From positions 1-29,687 of the forward strand of contig CAYGTK010000024.1 of NCBI GenBank assembly GCA_964352775.1: a stretch of DNA of 29,687 nt. Direction: 5' to 3'. This stretch comes from CAYGTK01 sp964352775. Lineage in GTDB: Bacteria > Bacteroidota > Bacteroidia > Chitinophagales > CAIOSU01. The notes beneath the pieces were generated by a model. That model was not told the DNA's origin. It worked only from the letters and a program-made list of their open reading frames with translations, and did not search any database. How positions within the stretch are numbered: the stretch's first letter is position 1; every line of letters begins with the position of its first letter. Both the position numbers and the translations under genes were made by a program. Of this stretch, positions 15,504 through 23,577 are shown piece by piece.

Positions 15504-15573
15504 ACTAACTGCGTATATACAGTTGATAGATAGTGGATTACGATAAGTTAGAAATGATCTGTTTTCCGTTGAA
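15504..15573. promoter_or_regulatory. Candidate LytTR-binding repeats
   Basis: In the 198-base gap between the kinase gene and the divergent lipoprotein gene I find one exact match to the LytTR consensus (ACAGTTGAT, 15519-15527) and three with one mismatch (TAAGTTAGA at 15544-15552, TCCGTTGAA at 15565-15573, and GCAGTTAGT on the minus strand at 15504-15512). The sites at 15544 and 15565 are 21 bases apart, the canonical one-helical-face spacing of LytTR pairs. By rough base counting I would expect about 0.2 exact and about one single-mismatch site (GTT kept) in this length. Confidence 0.4.
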
Positions 15574-15635
15574 ATTAGTTGTGCTAGCATCATTTAAGTA
15601 GTTGGTTCGCAGCATATCACTAAAATAACATTGCC

Positions 15636-16361
15636 ATGAACAACAGAATCACACGCTTAGCTTCCTTACTAGCCATTATCTTTTTTTTAGCCTCGTGCAC
15701 TAAAAATGAATTTGTAGAACCTCAAGGTATAACCGAGACCGAAGCGATTGAAATAGTAGAAAATGCATTTTCTGAAGATCTTCATGGAATAACAGCACAA
15801 GTGAAAGATATGTCAAGCGTTATCTCCATCACTACATCACCTTATCAAGTACTTAAAAATTGTGGTGCTACAATGGATACTAGCATAATTTTGAATAAAA
15901 GCACGCTACGTAGTTCTGTGACTTACCAAGCGGTTGTAGATTGGCGGATGGACTGTCACTGGGGTATTCCTCAGACTGTAGAACTGGAATCGCTTGGCAC
16001 GGGTGTTTATGAAACTCCAAATTGGTTGAGTAACGGCCGTACTGTTTACAAAGCTACTGTAGTTGGACTAGAGCCCAATACTACCATGTATACTTATAAT
16101 GGAAGCTTTCAACGTACCAGCCAATTGAACAAACTAGATTCAAAAATAGGAATGAACGCTACCATAAAGGCCACTACGAACGATCTTTTAGTTAACAAAA
16201 GAGATAACTCTATCAGTCAAGGAACTACAACAGTTTCGCTAGAAGGGGTAACAGATAATGGGAAAAGATTTTCATACAACGGCATAGTTACTTATTTAGG
16301 AAATGGTAGTGCAACAGTTTCCTTAGCAAGTGGAAGTAATTACACCATACAAATTAAGTAG
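15636..16361 (+). CDS. Hypothetical lipoprotein
   Basis: A 241-residue protein that I cannot assign to a family. The N-terminus is a lipoprotein signal: basic start, hydrophobic core and lipobox LASC with lipidated Cys21. The mature part is Thr/Ser/Asn-rich and appears to be all beta, with alternating polar and hydrophobic residues and two Cys (in KNCGA and MDCHWG). The C-terminal part, with GKRFSYNGIVTYLGNGSATV, resembles repeated beta strands. It is divergent from the LytS/LytTR pair with candidate LytTR sites between them, so control by that system is plausible. It converges with meaB, 9 bases away, without a visible terminator. Confidence 0.75.
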   Translation: MNNRITRLASLLAIIFFLASCTKNEFVEPQGITETEAIEIVENAFSEDLHGITAQVKDMSSVISITTSPYQVLKNCGATMDTSIILNKSTLRSSVTYQAVVDWRMDCHWGIPQTVELESLGTGVYETPNWLSNGRTVYKATVVGLEPNTTMYTYNGSFQRTSQLNKLDSKIGMNATIKATTNDLLVNKRDNSISQGTTTVSLEGVTDNGKRFSYNGIVTYLGNGSATVSLASGSNYTIQIK

Positions 16362-16370
16362 TAGGCTGCA

Positions 16371-17348
16371 TTAATCAGTAAATAGTTGTTGCATAGCCTC
16401 ATCAATACTTAGCTTACCATCTACAACCTGCTGCTCAATATCTTTAAGGGTATTTTGTACAGCAGGTTTTTGGTAGAATTGAGCTAGAAGTTTTTGTTGG
16501 ATATTGTCTTTTAACCAAAATCTAAGTTGCTCTTTGCGTTGTTCTTGCCAGTAGCCCTTAGTAGAGTTATGGTTTTGATAACTACTTATAGCCTCCCAAA
16601 TACCAGGTAAGCCATCAGCGTGCAATGCTGAACAGGTAAGCACCTTTGCTACCCAACCAGATGGGTGAGGGGGGAATAGATGCAAGGCCCTTCGGTATTC
16701 TTGGGCGGCCTGTTTTGATGCTGTCATGTTGTTGCCATCAGCTTTATTGATCACCAATATGTCGGCCATTTCCATAATACCCTTCTTAATACCCTGTAAC
16801 TCATCGCCTGCACCTGCTAACATCAACAGCAGAAATACATCTACTAACTGTCTAACTGCAGTTTCCGACTGACCTACACCAACAGTTTCAACAAAAATGG
16901 TATCAAAACCAGCTGCCTCACATAAAATAATGGCTTCTCGGGTTCGGTTAGCAACACCACCTAGTGAACCTGAAGAGGCAGTAGGTCTAATAAAGGCACT
17001 TTCATTATTTACCAAGGTCTCCATTCTCGTCTTATCACCCAGAATGCTCCCCTTTGTTATTTCACTACTAGGGTCAATAGCTAATACGGCCAGTTTTTTA
17101 GCATGGTCAGTTATCAGGCTGTTGCCAAAAGATTCTATAAAAGTGCTTTTTCCTACTCCAGGTACACCTGTAATGCCAATGCGAATGGAATTTCCACTTT
17201 CGGGTAAGCAGGCTTGTACTACCTCGTTCGCTAATTGCTGATGCTCTTGTTTAGAGCTTTCCACTAAAGTGATAGCACGGCTAAGTATTACCCTGTTACC
17301 AGATAAGATACCTTCAACTAATTCATTTTTGGTAAGAGGAAATGCCAT
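16371..17348 (-). CDS. meaB: Methylmalonyl-CoA mutase-associated GTPase MeaB
   Basis: A 325-residue G3E-family GTPase that protects methylmalonyl-CoA mutase from inactivation and gates cofactor B12 loading. The P-loop GVPGVGKST lies at 61-69, a Mg/base-switch segment with VLAIDPSSE and a long GSILGDKTRM stretch follows, then ETVGVGQSE and the guanine-specificity motif NKAD. The C-terminal helices serve dimerisation. Length is typical. Its substrate protein, MutA/MutB, is encoded in the same window at 21454-24740 on the same strand, separated by two unrelated plus-strand genes. That neighbourhood supports MeaB over the sibling ArgK label for the same protein family. Confidence 0.95.
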   Translation of the reverse strand: MAFPLTKNELVEGILSGNRVILSRAITLVESSKQEHQQLANEVVQACLPESGNSIRIGITGVPGVGKSTFIESFGNSLITDHAKKLAVLAIDPSSEITKGSILGDKTRMETLVNNESAFIRPTASSGSLGGVANRTREAIILCEAAGFDTIFVETVGVGQSETAVRQLVDVFLLLMLAGAGDELQGIKKGIMEMADILVINKADGNNMTASKQAAQEYRRALHLFPPHPSGWVAKVLTCSALHADGLPGIWEAISSYQNHNSTKGYWQEQRKEQLRFWLKDNIQQKLLAQFYQKPAVQNTLKDIEQQVVDGKLSIDEAMQQLFTD

Positions 17349-17427
17349 GAACGCTAAGTTAAAGTTTTAGCCTTTATGGGTTAAGAGATGTTTAGTTTTT
17401 CAAAGAGTCGAAAAAGGCTAACCCCTG

Positions 17428-17461
17428 TTGGGTATTTTTAAACCTTTATAGCTTATATTTG
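17428..17461 (+). promoter_or_regulatory. Promoter for the isocitrate dehydrogenase gene
   Basis: TATATTTG at 17454-17461 is an exact TAnnTTTG box. TTG at 17428-17430 lies 23 bases upstream, at the long end of the accepted spacing. The -7 box ends 22 bases before the ATG at 17484. Confidence 0.6.
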
Positions 17462-17483
17462 TTTTTTTGCAAATTGAGATATT

Positions 17484-19013
17484 ATGTCAGCACATCAGAT
17501 CGAATCAGAATTGGAGAATATAGACGCGAAGAACATCACAAAGATCACTGTTGCCGAGGGTGACGGGATAGGTCCAGACATTACAAGAGCTACACTTAGG
17601 ATATTAGAGGCGGCTGGTGCACAGGTTGAAATGGATACCATAAAAGTGGGTAAAGCAGTTTATGAATCTGGTGTTCGTTCTGGTATTTCAGATGATGCTT
17701 GGGACACTTTGAGAGAAAATAAAGTTTTACTTAAAGGCCCCATAACAACCCCGCAGGGAGGTGGTTATAAAAGTTTGAACGTAACTATCAGAAAGACTCT
17801 AGGTCTTTTTGCTAATGTTCGTCCTGTGAAAGCCTATTATCCATTCGTTCCTACACACTTTCCAGATATGGATGTGGTAGTTATACGAGAGAACGAGGAA
17901 GACCTATATGCTGGTATTGAACATCGCCAAACGGAAGAGGTGGTGCAATGCCTAAAGTTGATAACCAGACCAGGTTGTGAGCGTGTAGTTCGCTACGCAT
18001 TTGAATATGCAAGAGCATATAACAGAAAGAAGGTGACCTGCATGACCAAGGATAACATCATGAAGCATACCGATGGTTTGTTTCACGAAGTGTTTAATAA
18101 AGTAGCTAAGGAGTATACAGATATTCAAGCAGAGCACCATATTATTGATATAGGTTCCGCTTTAATAGCAAATAGCCCTGAGCGTTTTGATGTTATAGTT
18201 ACATTAAACCTGTATGGCGATATTATTTCTGATATTACCGCTCAAATTGCGGGTTCTGTAGGTTTAGGTGGTAGTGCTAATATAGGTGATGGTTTCGCTA
18301 TGTTTGAGGCTATTCACGGTTCAGCCCCCGATATTGCTGGGAAGGATATGGCCAACCCATCGGGGATGTTGCATGGTGCTTGTATGATGCTAGTACATTT
18401 AGGTCAGGCCGAAATTGCTGCTAAAGTGCAGAATGCTTTACTTAAAACATTGGAAGACGGTATTCACACAGCAGATATATTTAATGAGACTTATTCTAAG
18501 AAAAGAGTAGGAACAGAGGAATTTACGAATGCCATTATTGAGCGACTAGGTCAAAAGCCATTGGGTATGTCAATAGTAGAGTATGGAGCAAATGCCAGGC
18601 CAATTGAGATAACTGTTCCCGTAGCTAAGAAACAGAAGAAAGAATTGGTGGGTGTAGATATTTTCATTGATTGGGATGCTGATGATCGTGATCCTAATAT
18701 TATTGGAAAGCAACTGGAAGAACTTACTGGTACTGTTTTCAAATTGAAAATGATAACTAATAGAGGTGTGAAAGTGTATCCTAATGGGATGCCAGAAACT
18801 TTCTGTACCGACCACTGGAGATGTCGTTTCGTATCTGTAGACTCATCAGTAAAACCAGACAGAGATGGATTGGTGAAAACTGTAGTTGTTTCTTCTGAAG
18901 ACGTAGTTGACTTATTGGGCAATCTAGTGAATGGTGGAATGGACGCGATAAAGACGGAAAACCTCTACCAGTTCGATGGTGAGCGCGCTTATTCCTTAGG
19001 ACAAGGAGAATAG
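17484..19013 (+). CDS. icd: Isocitrate dehydrogenase, long (Thermus/Rickettsia-like) type
   Basis: A 509-residue oxidative decarboxylase of the isocitrate/isopropylmalate dehydrogenase family, giving 2-oxoglutarate in the citric acid cycle. The catalytic domain covers about residues 18-350: EGDGIGPDI near the start, the substrate loop SLNVTIRKTLGLFANVRP, YAGIEHRQ with the catalytic-tyrosine region, CMTKDNIMKHTDGLF and the metal-binding LYGDIISDI. A further about 140 residues at the C-terminus (from about 365) form an extra domain, as I recall for the Thermus thermophilus enzyme of about 496 residues. It is neither the about 740-residue monomeric form nor the 416-residue E. coli form. Coenzyme choice (NAD or NADP) cannot be decided safely. 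It has its own promoter and terminator. Confidence 0.9.
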   Translation: MSAHQIESELENIDAKNITKITVAEGDGIGPDITRATLRILEAAGAQVEMDTIKVGKAVYESGVRSGISDDAWDTLRENKVLLKGPITTPQGGGYKSLNVTIRKTLGLFANVRPVKAYYPFVPTHFPDMDVVVIRENEEDLYAGIEHRQTEEVVQCLKLITRPGCERVVRYAFEYARAYNRKKVTCMTKDNIMKHTDGLFHEVFNKVAKEYTDIQAEHHIIDIGSALIANSPERFDVIVTLNLYGDIISDITAQIAGSVGLGGSANIGDGFAMFEAIHGSAPDIAGKDMANPSGMLHGACMMLVHLGQAEIAAKVQNALLKTLEDGIHTADIFNETYSKKRVGTEEFTNAIIERLGQKPLGMSIVEYGANARPIEITVPVAKKQKKELVGVDIFIDWDADDRDPNIIGKQLEELTGTVFKLKMITNRGVKVYPNGMPETFCTDHWRCRFVSVDSSVKPDRDGLVKTVVVSSEDVVDLLGNLVNGGMDAIKTENLYQFDGERAYSLGQGE

Positions 19014-19045
19014 TATAACCCCCTCTCTACAATAAACCCTTAATG

Positions 19046-19079
19046 CAAAGCCCTAGTATCTTACTAGGGCTTTGTCGTT
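19046..19079 (+). terminator. Intrinsic terminator after isocitrate dehydrogenase
   Basis: CAAAGCCCTAGTA (19046-19058) pairs with TACTAGGGCTTTG (19062-19074) around a 3-base loop, a 13-bp perfect stem, followed by a T-rich stretch. It starts 33 bases after the stop codon. Confidence 0.9.
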
Positions 19080-19080
19080 T

Positions 19081-19122
19081 ATATGACGTTTCAGTGACAT
19101 TGTTGTGGCAATAATATGACGT
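19081..19122. repeat. Direct repeat ATATGACGT upstream of the VIT-domain gene
   Basis: The 9-mer ATATGACGT occurs at 19081-19089 and again at 19114-19122, start-to-start 33 bases, close to three helical turns. Such phased repeats can be regulator sites. No known regulator is implied. Confidence 0.4.
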
Positions 19123-19160
19123 GATATAATTATCTAACGTGTTTTAGATCTCTACATTAG

Positions 19161-19190
19161 TAGTGTCAGAATTAGCGCTAGCTGACACTA
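19161..19190. promoter_or_regulatory. Inverted repeat 25 bases before the VIT-domain gene
   Basis: TAGTGTCAG (19161-19169) is exactly complementary to CTGACACTA (19182-19190) with a 12-base centre containing AGCGCT. It could be an operator for a dimeric regulator or a hairpin in the leader RNA. No run of T follows, so it is not an intrinsic terminator. Confidence 0.45.
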
Positions 19191-19214
19191 TCTCCAACAT
19201 CTAAACTTTTAGCA

Positions 19215-21407
19215 ATGAAAAAATCAACATGTTTTCTAATAGGACTTCTATGTCTTGTTTCTTCAAACTTTCTACTTGCTCAACAAAGTCAACTTAATGT
19301 TCTTGATCCTCATTCTTGGTCCAGCTCCGATCAGGCAACAATTGAAGAGGCCTCTTTAACGATAAAGCCTAAAGGTATGTATATGGAATATGGCCTCTAC
19401 CTTACACTATCGCCTAACGGATCGTATTTTGATGGAGTTAACTACTCAGACCTAGAGTTCGAAATGTTTTTTGAACTACCTGAACGCAGTATAGTTCATG
19501 ATTCCTGGCTTTGGGTAGATGGGCAGATAATGCAAGCTCTGCTTATTGATAGACAGAAGGCTACAGAGATATATGAAGGGATAGTTAGCCGACGAAAAGA
19601 TCCATCTATACTTTACCAAAATGGGAATGGGACTTATGAATTAAGAGTATACCCAGTGAGTGGAAGTGGCTCACGAAAACTGAAGATAACCTACCTAGTG
19701 GAAACAAACTGGGGACGTAATAGAGTAAGTACACCATTACCTTTAGATATTTTAAAGCTTTCTTCTAAAGTACCTACTCTTGAAATGACCATCTATACAG
19801 ATGATGATTTTGGCTCACCAAGAATTGATGAGCTGGACCTTATTAGTGCCCAGCAGACAACCAACGGTTTAGGGGTGCACTATTTGGATATACCATCATA
19901 TGCCCTAATAAGTAACGATGACCTGAGTTTGTCTTACACTTCACCTTTAACAAACGACGGTGTGTTCGTTGCTAAGCACGAGTCTGGTAATAGTGAAGGA
20001 TATTATCAGGCCATTGTTTCTCCATCTCAAATGTCTATAAATAGTGGTGGCGTACGTAAACTTGCTGTTGCGCTAGACCTTAAGACAAACCAAAGCCATC
20101 TCTCGCAAGATGAATATTTGGGTAAGGTTAAGTCTATGCTTATGGATCAACTATTACCTACTGATTCTTTCGCCCTATTTTTCTCTACAATAACTTCTGC
20201 TTATCAAACCAATAATACGTGGTTGGCTGCAACACCAAATAATATAAACTCAATGATCAGTATCATTCCAAGTAATTTTTTGCAATCAAATGGAACGGGC
20301 TTGAATTTATTGCTTAATAAGAGTATCAATTTTGTAAAGAATAATGGATCGAATGGGGAGCTGCTATTGGTCTCAAATAATAATGACATTACCGATCATC
20401 AACAGGCAACTGCATTTTTTACTGGGCTATTTAGCAGCTTCAATTTTACAGTGCCTCCTATAAACGTGGTCAATTTTTTTGAGCAGATACCTTATAGTGG
20501 AAACCCTCAGAGTTACGAACAAGGGAATGAGTACTTGTTTAGAAAGTTTTCTGATAATACTGGGGGTAGCTATATTGAGCACGTATTTGAGGAATACAAC
20601 TCTTACGATCCATGGACAGGTTATTACACCAATTATAGACGGAGTACTTCTATTCGTGATCTTCTGAATGGTTCTCTACATGCCATTTATAGTAATAATG
20701 ACATTATGGATGTGGTTACTGACATCACAAATGGACTTTGTTATGATGAGTATAGCGCTGGTGTAACTAGCAATACTACTATCACTGGAGTAATTAAAAA
20801 GATTGGGCAGTATTATGGTTCTGACCCTATCGAATTGAAAGTAGTAACTGGTTACCAGGGTCAGTTGACAGTTACTAATTACACTGACTCTATATCCAGA
20901 ACTGCTGACTCTTGTACTCGAAAAATGTGGGCCGCGCATTTGGTAAAAGATCTAGAAGACCAGAGTCATGTAAGGGATGCCATAGATGCCAGTAGAGAAC
21001 ATAGGGTATTATCTAGATACACAGCTTTTTTAGCATTGGAGCCAAATGATACTTTGTCAGCTTGTGAAAACTGCGTTGATGATAGTGGTCAAGAAGGCCA
21101 ACCTACCGTAGGAATGAATGAATTAATGGATGAGACTACAGCGTTTTTATTTCCAAATCCTTTTACAATAGTTACTACTATAGAGCTTTCCCTTCCAAGT
21201 ATAAGTGGAGATGAGTTAGTGGAAATACGTATTTATGATATTTCCGGTAAGTTAGTTAAAACTATGGAGGAGAGAACTGAAAATGGAGAGCTTTCTATTG
21301 TTTGGGAAGGCGAGAATGAAGGAGGTGAAACAGTAGCAAAAGGTACTTATTTAATAGTGATAAGCTCAGAAAGCTTTAATAAAACGTTTAGGGTTGTTAA
21401 ACACTGA
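19215..21407 (+). CDS. VIT-domain protein exported by the type IX secretion system
   Basis: A 730-residue secreted or surface protein. A signal peptide spans about 1-22 (ending LLAQ). A vault/inter-alpha-trypsin (VIT) domain covers about 40-165, with the diagnostic ATEIYEGIVSRRKDPSILY (116-134) and an R-x-Y-P-V-x-G-x-G-S-R-K segment. The middle (about 280-450) resembles a von Willebrand A fold, but the DxSxS metal site is missing (the expected strand reads VALDLKTNQS), so metal-dependent adhesion is doubtful. The last about 85 residues, beginning FPNPF and ending GTYLIVISS plus a short basic tail, form a type A T9SS sorting domain. A role in surface adhesion or matrix binding is inference. 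It is monocistronic, with a terminator directly after. Confidence 0.88.
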   Translation: MKKSTCFLIGLLCLVSSNFLLAQQSQLNVLDPHSWSSSDQATIEEASLTIKPKGMYMEYGLYLTLSPNGSYFDGVNYSDLEFEMFFELPERSIVHDSWLWVDGQIMQALLIDRQKATEIYEGIVSRRKDPSILYQNGNGTYELRVYPVSGSGSRKLKITYLVETNWGRNRVSTPLPLDILKLSSKVPTLEMTIYTDDDFGSPRIDELDLISAQQTTNGLGVHYLDIPSYALISNDDLSLSYTSPLTNDGVFVAKHESGNSEGYYQAIVSPSQMSINSGGVRKLAVALDLKTNQSHLSQDEYLGKVKSMLMDQLLPTDSFALFFSTITSAYQTNNTWLAATPNNINSMISIIPSNFLQSNGTGLNLLLNKSINFVKNNGSNGELLLVSNNNDITDHQQATAFFTGLFSSFNFTVPPINVVNFFEQIPYSGNPQSYEQGNEYLFRKFSDNTGGSYIEHVFEEYNSYDPWTGYYTNYRRSTSIRDLLNGSLHAIYSNNDIMDVVTDITNGLCYDEYSAGVTSNTTITGVIKKIGQYYGSDPIELKVVTGYQGQLTVTNYTDSISRTADSCTRKMWAAHLVKDLEDQSHVRDAIDASREHRVLSRYTAFLALEPNDTLSACENCVDDSGQEGQPTVGMNELMDETTAFLFPNPFTIVTTIELSLPSISGDELVEIRIYDISGKLVKTMEERTENGELSIVWEGENEGGETVAKGTYLIVISSESFNKTFRVVKH

Positions 21408-21433
21408 CAAAGATATATACCATCATGAACGGA

Positions 21434-21464
21434 GGGGGTGCGAGAGCATCCCCTTATTTTTTTA
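21434..21464 (+). terminator. Intrinsic terminator after the VIT-domain gene
   Basis: GGGGGTGC (21434-21441) pairs with GCATCCCC (21446-21453), one G-U wobble, around a GAGA tetraloop, followed by TTATTTTTTT. The T-run overlaps the last codons and stop of the convergent mutB gene. Confidence 0.85.
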
Positions 21465-23577
21465 GGAGTTTATCCAATATCTGTATAGCAGAATCAGCAA
21501 TTTTGCTTCCAGGGCCAAATACGAACGATACACCGCTTTGATATAGGAAATCATAGTCTTGCTGTGGAATTACTCCACCAGCAACTAGCATTATGTCGCC
21601 ACGGCCAAGTGCCTTTAGTTCTTTTATTACTTCTGGTATTAAGGTTTTGTGACCCGCTGCTAAGCTGGAAACACCTAGTATGTGCACATCATTCTCAGTT
21701 GCTTGTCTAGCTGCTTCTTTTGGGGTTTGAAAAAGCGGTCCTATATCTACATCAAAGCCTAGATCAGCAAAACTGGTAGCAATTACTTTCGCACCACGAT
21801 CGTGACCGTCTTGCCCCATTTTTGCTACCATAATTCGTGGACGACGACCATCTTGCTCTGCGAATTTATCACTTAGTTCTTGTGCTTTTTTAAAGCTATC
21901 ATCTGCTTGTATTGCTCCTGCGTACACTCCTGAAATACTTCTTATAGTTGCTTTGTACCTACCCCATTCCTTTTCTAAAGCTATAGATATTTCACCTAAA
22001 GTAGCTCTTTTACCCGCGGCATCTACTGCTAATTCCAGTAAATTACCTTCACCAGTTCTAGCACATTCTTGAAGTTTTAGTAAAGCGAGATCTACCGCCA
22101 TTTGGTTTCGATGAGCTTTCATCTTGTCTAATCGAGCAATTTGCTTTTTGCGAACTTCCGTGTTGTCTACCTCTAGTATTTCTAGCGGGTCTTCCTTTTC
22201 TAATTGGAACACATTTACTCCAACTATTTGCTCTTGTCCTGAATCAATTCGTGCTTGTTTTTTGGCTGCGGCTTCTTCAATTCTCATTTTTGGAATACCT
22301 GATTCAATGGCTTTCGCCATTCCACCTAGTTCTTCTACTTCTTCAATTAGTTCCCAAGCTTTTTCTACGAGGTCATTTGTCAATTTCTCCACATAGTATG
22401 ATCCTGCCCAAGGGTCAATAGTCTTGGTTATGTCTGTTTCCTGTTGTAAATAGAGCTGCGTATCGCGTGCAATTTTTGCAGAGAAGTCAGTTGGAAGAGC
22501 AATAGCCTCGTCGAAGGAGTTGGTGTGTAAGGATTGTGTTCCTCCTAAAGTGGCAGCCATCGCCTCTACACAGGTGCGGGTCACGTTGTTGAACGGGTCT
22601 TGCTCTGTTAAGCTATATCCAGAGGTTTGACAATGCGTTCGCAGGGCCATTGACTTGGGATTCTTAGGGTCGAATTGCTTCACGATCTTTGCCCATAGCA
22701 TTCGCCCAGCACGCATTTTGGCGATCTCCATAAAATGATTCATCCCAATACCCCAGAAAAAGGAGAGGCGAGGAGCGAATTCATCAATACTTAAACCAGT
22801 TGCTAATCCAGTTCTAATGTATTCTAAACCATCGGCCAAAGTGTAAGCTAATTCTATATCAGCTGTTGCTCCAGCTTCGTGCATATGGTAACCACTTATG
22901 CTTATGGAATTAAACTTAGGCATATGCTTAGCCGTGTAGGCAAAAATATCAGCTATAATGCGCATACTCGGTTTAGGTGGATAGATATAGGTATTCCGCA
23001 CCATGAATTCCTTAAGAATATCATTCTGTATAGTACCACTTAAAAATTGCTGCTCAACGCCTTGTTCTTCTGCGGCAACAATGAAGAAGGCCATTATGGG
23101 AAGAACTGCTCCATTCATGGTCATAGAAACTGACATTTCATCGAGCGGTATCTGATCGAATAATATTTTCATATCCAACACGGAATCAACAGCTACTCCT
23201 GCTTTACCTACATCACCTAGTACGCGTTCATGATCGCTATCATAACCACGGTGTGTGGCTAGGTCAAAAGCAACTGATAAGCCCTTTTGACCAGCAGCAA
23301 GATTTCGCCGATAGAACGCATTGGAATCTTCCGCTGTAGAAAAGCCTGCATATTGACGTATCGTCCACGGGCGAGTGACATACATCGTGCTATAAGGACC
23401 TCGAAGATATGGTGGCAAGCCTGCTCCAAAATGGATATGGCGTAGGCCTTCTATGTCAGCTTTCTCGTATTGCCCTTTTATGGATATACCTTCAGAGCTT
23501 AACCATGCGGTGGACTCTGTCTTCTTCGTTTTTGAAGATTTTATTGGAGATACTGACGTGAATTCTACTCTTTTCAT
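21454..23577 (-). CDS. mutB: Methylmalonyl-CoA mutase, large catalytic subunit
   Basis: A 707-residue B12-dependent enzyme that interconverts (R)-methylmalonyl-CoA and succinyl-CoA in the cytoplasm. The N-terminal TIM barrel holds the substrate segments RPWTIRQYAGFS and FDLATHRGYDSDHERV and the conserved MSVSMTMNGAVLP. The C-terminal cobalamin-binding domain shows DxHxxG at Asp590-His592-Gly595 (GQDGHDRGAKV), with GVSSLAAGHKT and a late GG motif (VAGGVIP). Length matches the catalytic subunit (about 710). Its start overlaps the mutA stop by four bases (ATGA), so the two subunits are translationally coupled. The MeaB chaperone gene lies about 4 kb away. The path can serve propionate, odd-chain or branched amino-acid breakdown. 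Confidence 0.97.
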   Translation of the reverse strand: MKRVEFTSVSPIKSSKTKKTESTAWLSSEGISIKGQYEKADIEGLRHIHFGAGLPPYLRGPYSTMYVTRPWTIRQYAGFSTAEDSNAFYRRNLAAGQKGLSVAFDLATHRGYDSDHERVLGDVGKAGVAVDSVLDMKILFDQIPLDEMSVSMTMNGAVLPIMAFFIVAAEEQGVEQQFLSGTIQNDILKEFMVRNTYIYPPKPSMRIIADIFAYTAKHMPKFNSISISGYHMHEAGATADIELAYTLADGLEYIRTGLATGLSIDEFAPRLSFFWGIGMNHFMEIAKMRAGRMLWAKIVKQFDPKNPKSMALRTHCQTSGYSLTEQDPFNNVTRTCVEAMAATLGGTQSLHTNSFDEAIALPTDFSAKIARDTQLYLQQETDITKTIDPWAGSYYVEKLTNDLVEKAWELIEEVEELGGMAKAIESGIPKMRIEEAAAKKQARIDSGQEQIVGVNVFQLEKEDPLEILEVDNTEVRKKQIARLDKMKAHRNQMAVDLALLKLQECARTGEGNLLELAVDAAGKRATLGEISIALEKEWGRYKATIRSISGVYAGAIQADDSFKKAQELSDKFAEQDGRRPRIMVAKMGQDGHDRGAKVIATSFADLGFDVDIGPLFQTPKEAARQATENDVHILGVSSLAAGHKTLIPEVIKELKALGRGDIMLVAGGVIPQQDYDFLYQSGVSFVFGPGSKIADSAIQILDKLLKK

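Noticed and set aside
18551..18922. Minus-strand 123-residue open frame inside isocitrate dehydrogenase
   Set aside because: It lies entirely antisense to a well-conserved gene and shows no family motif; typical shadow frame.
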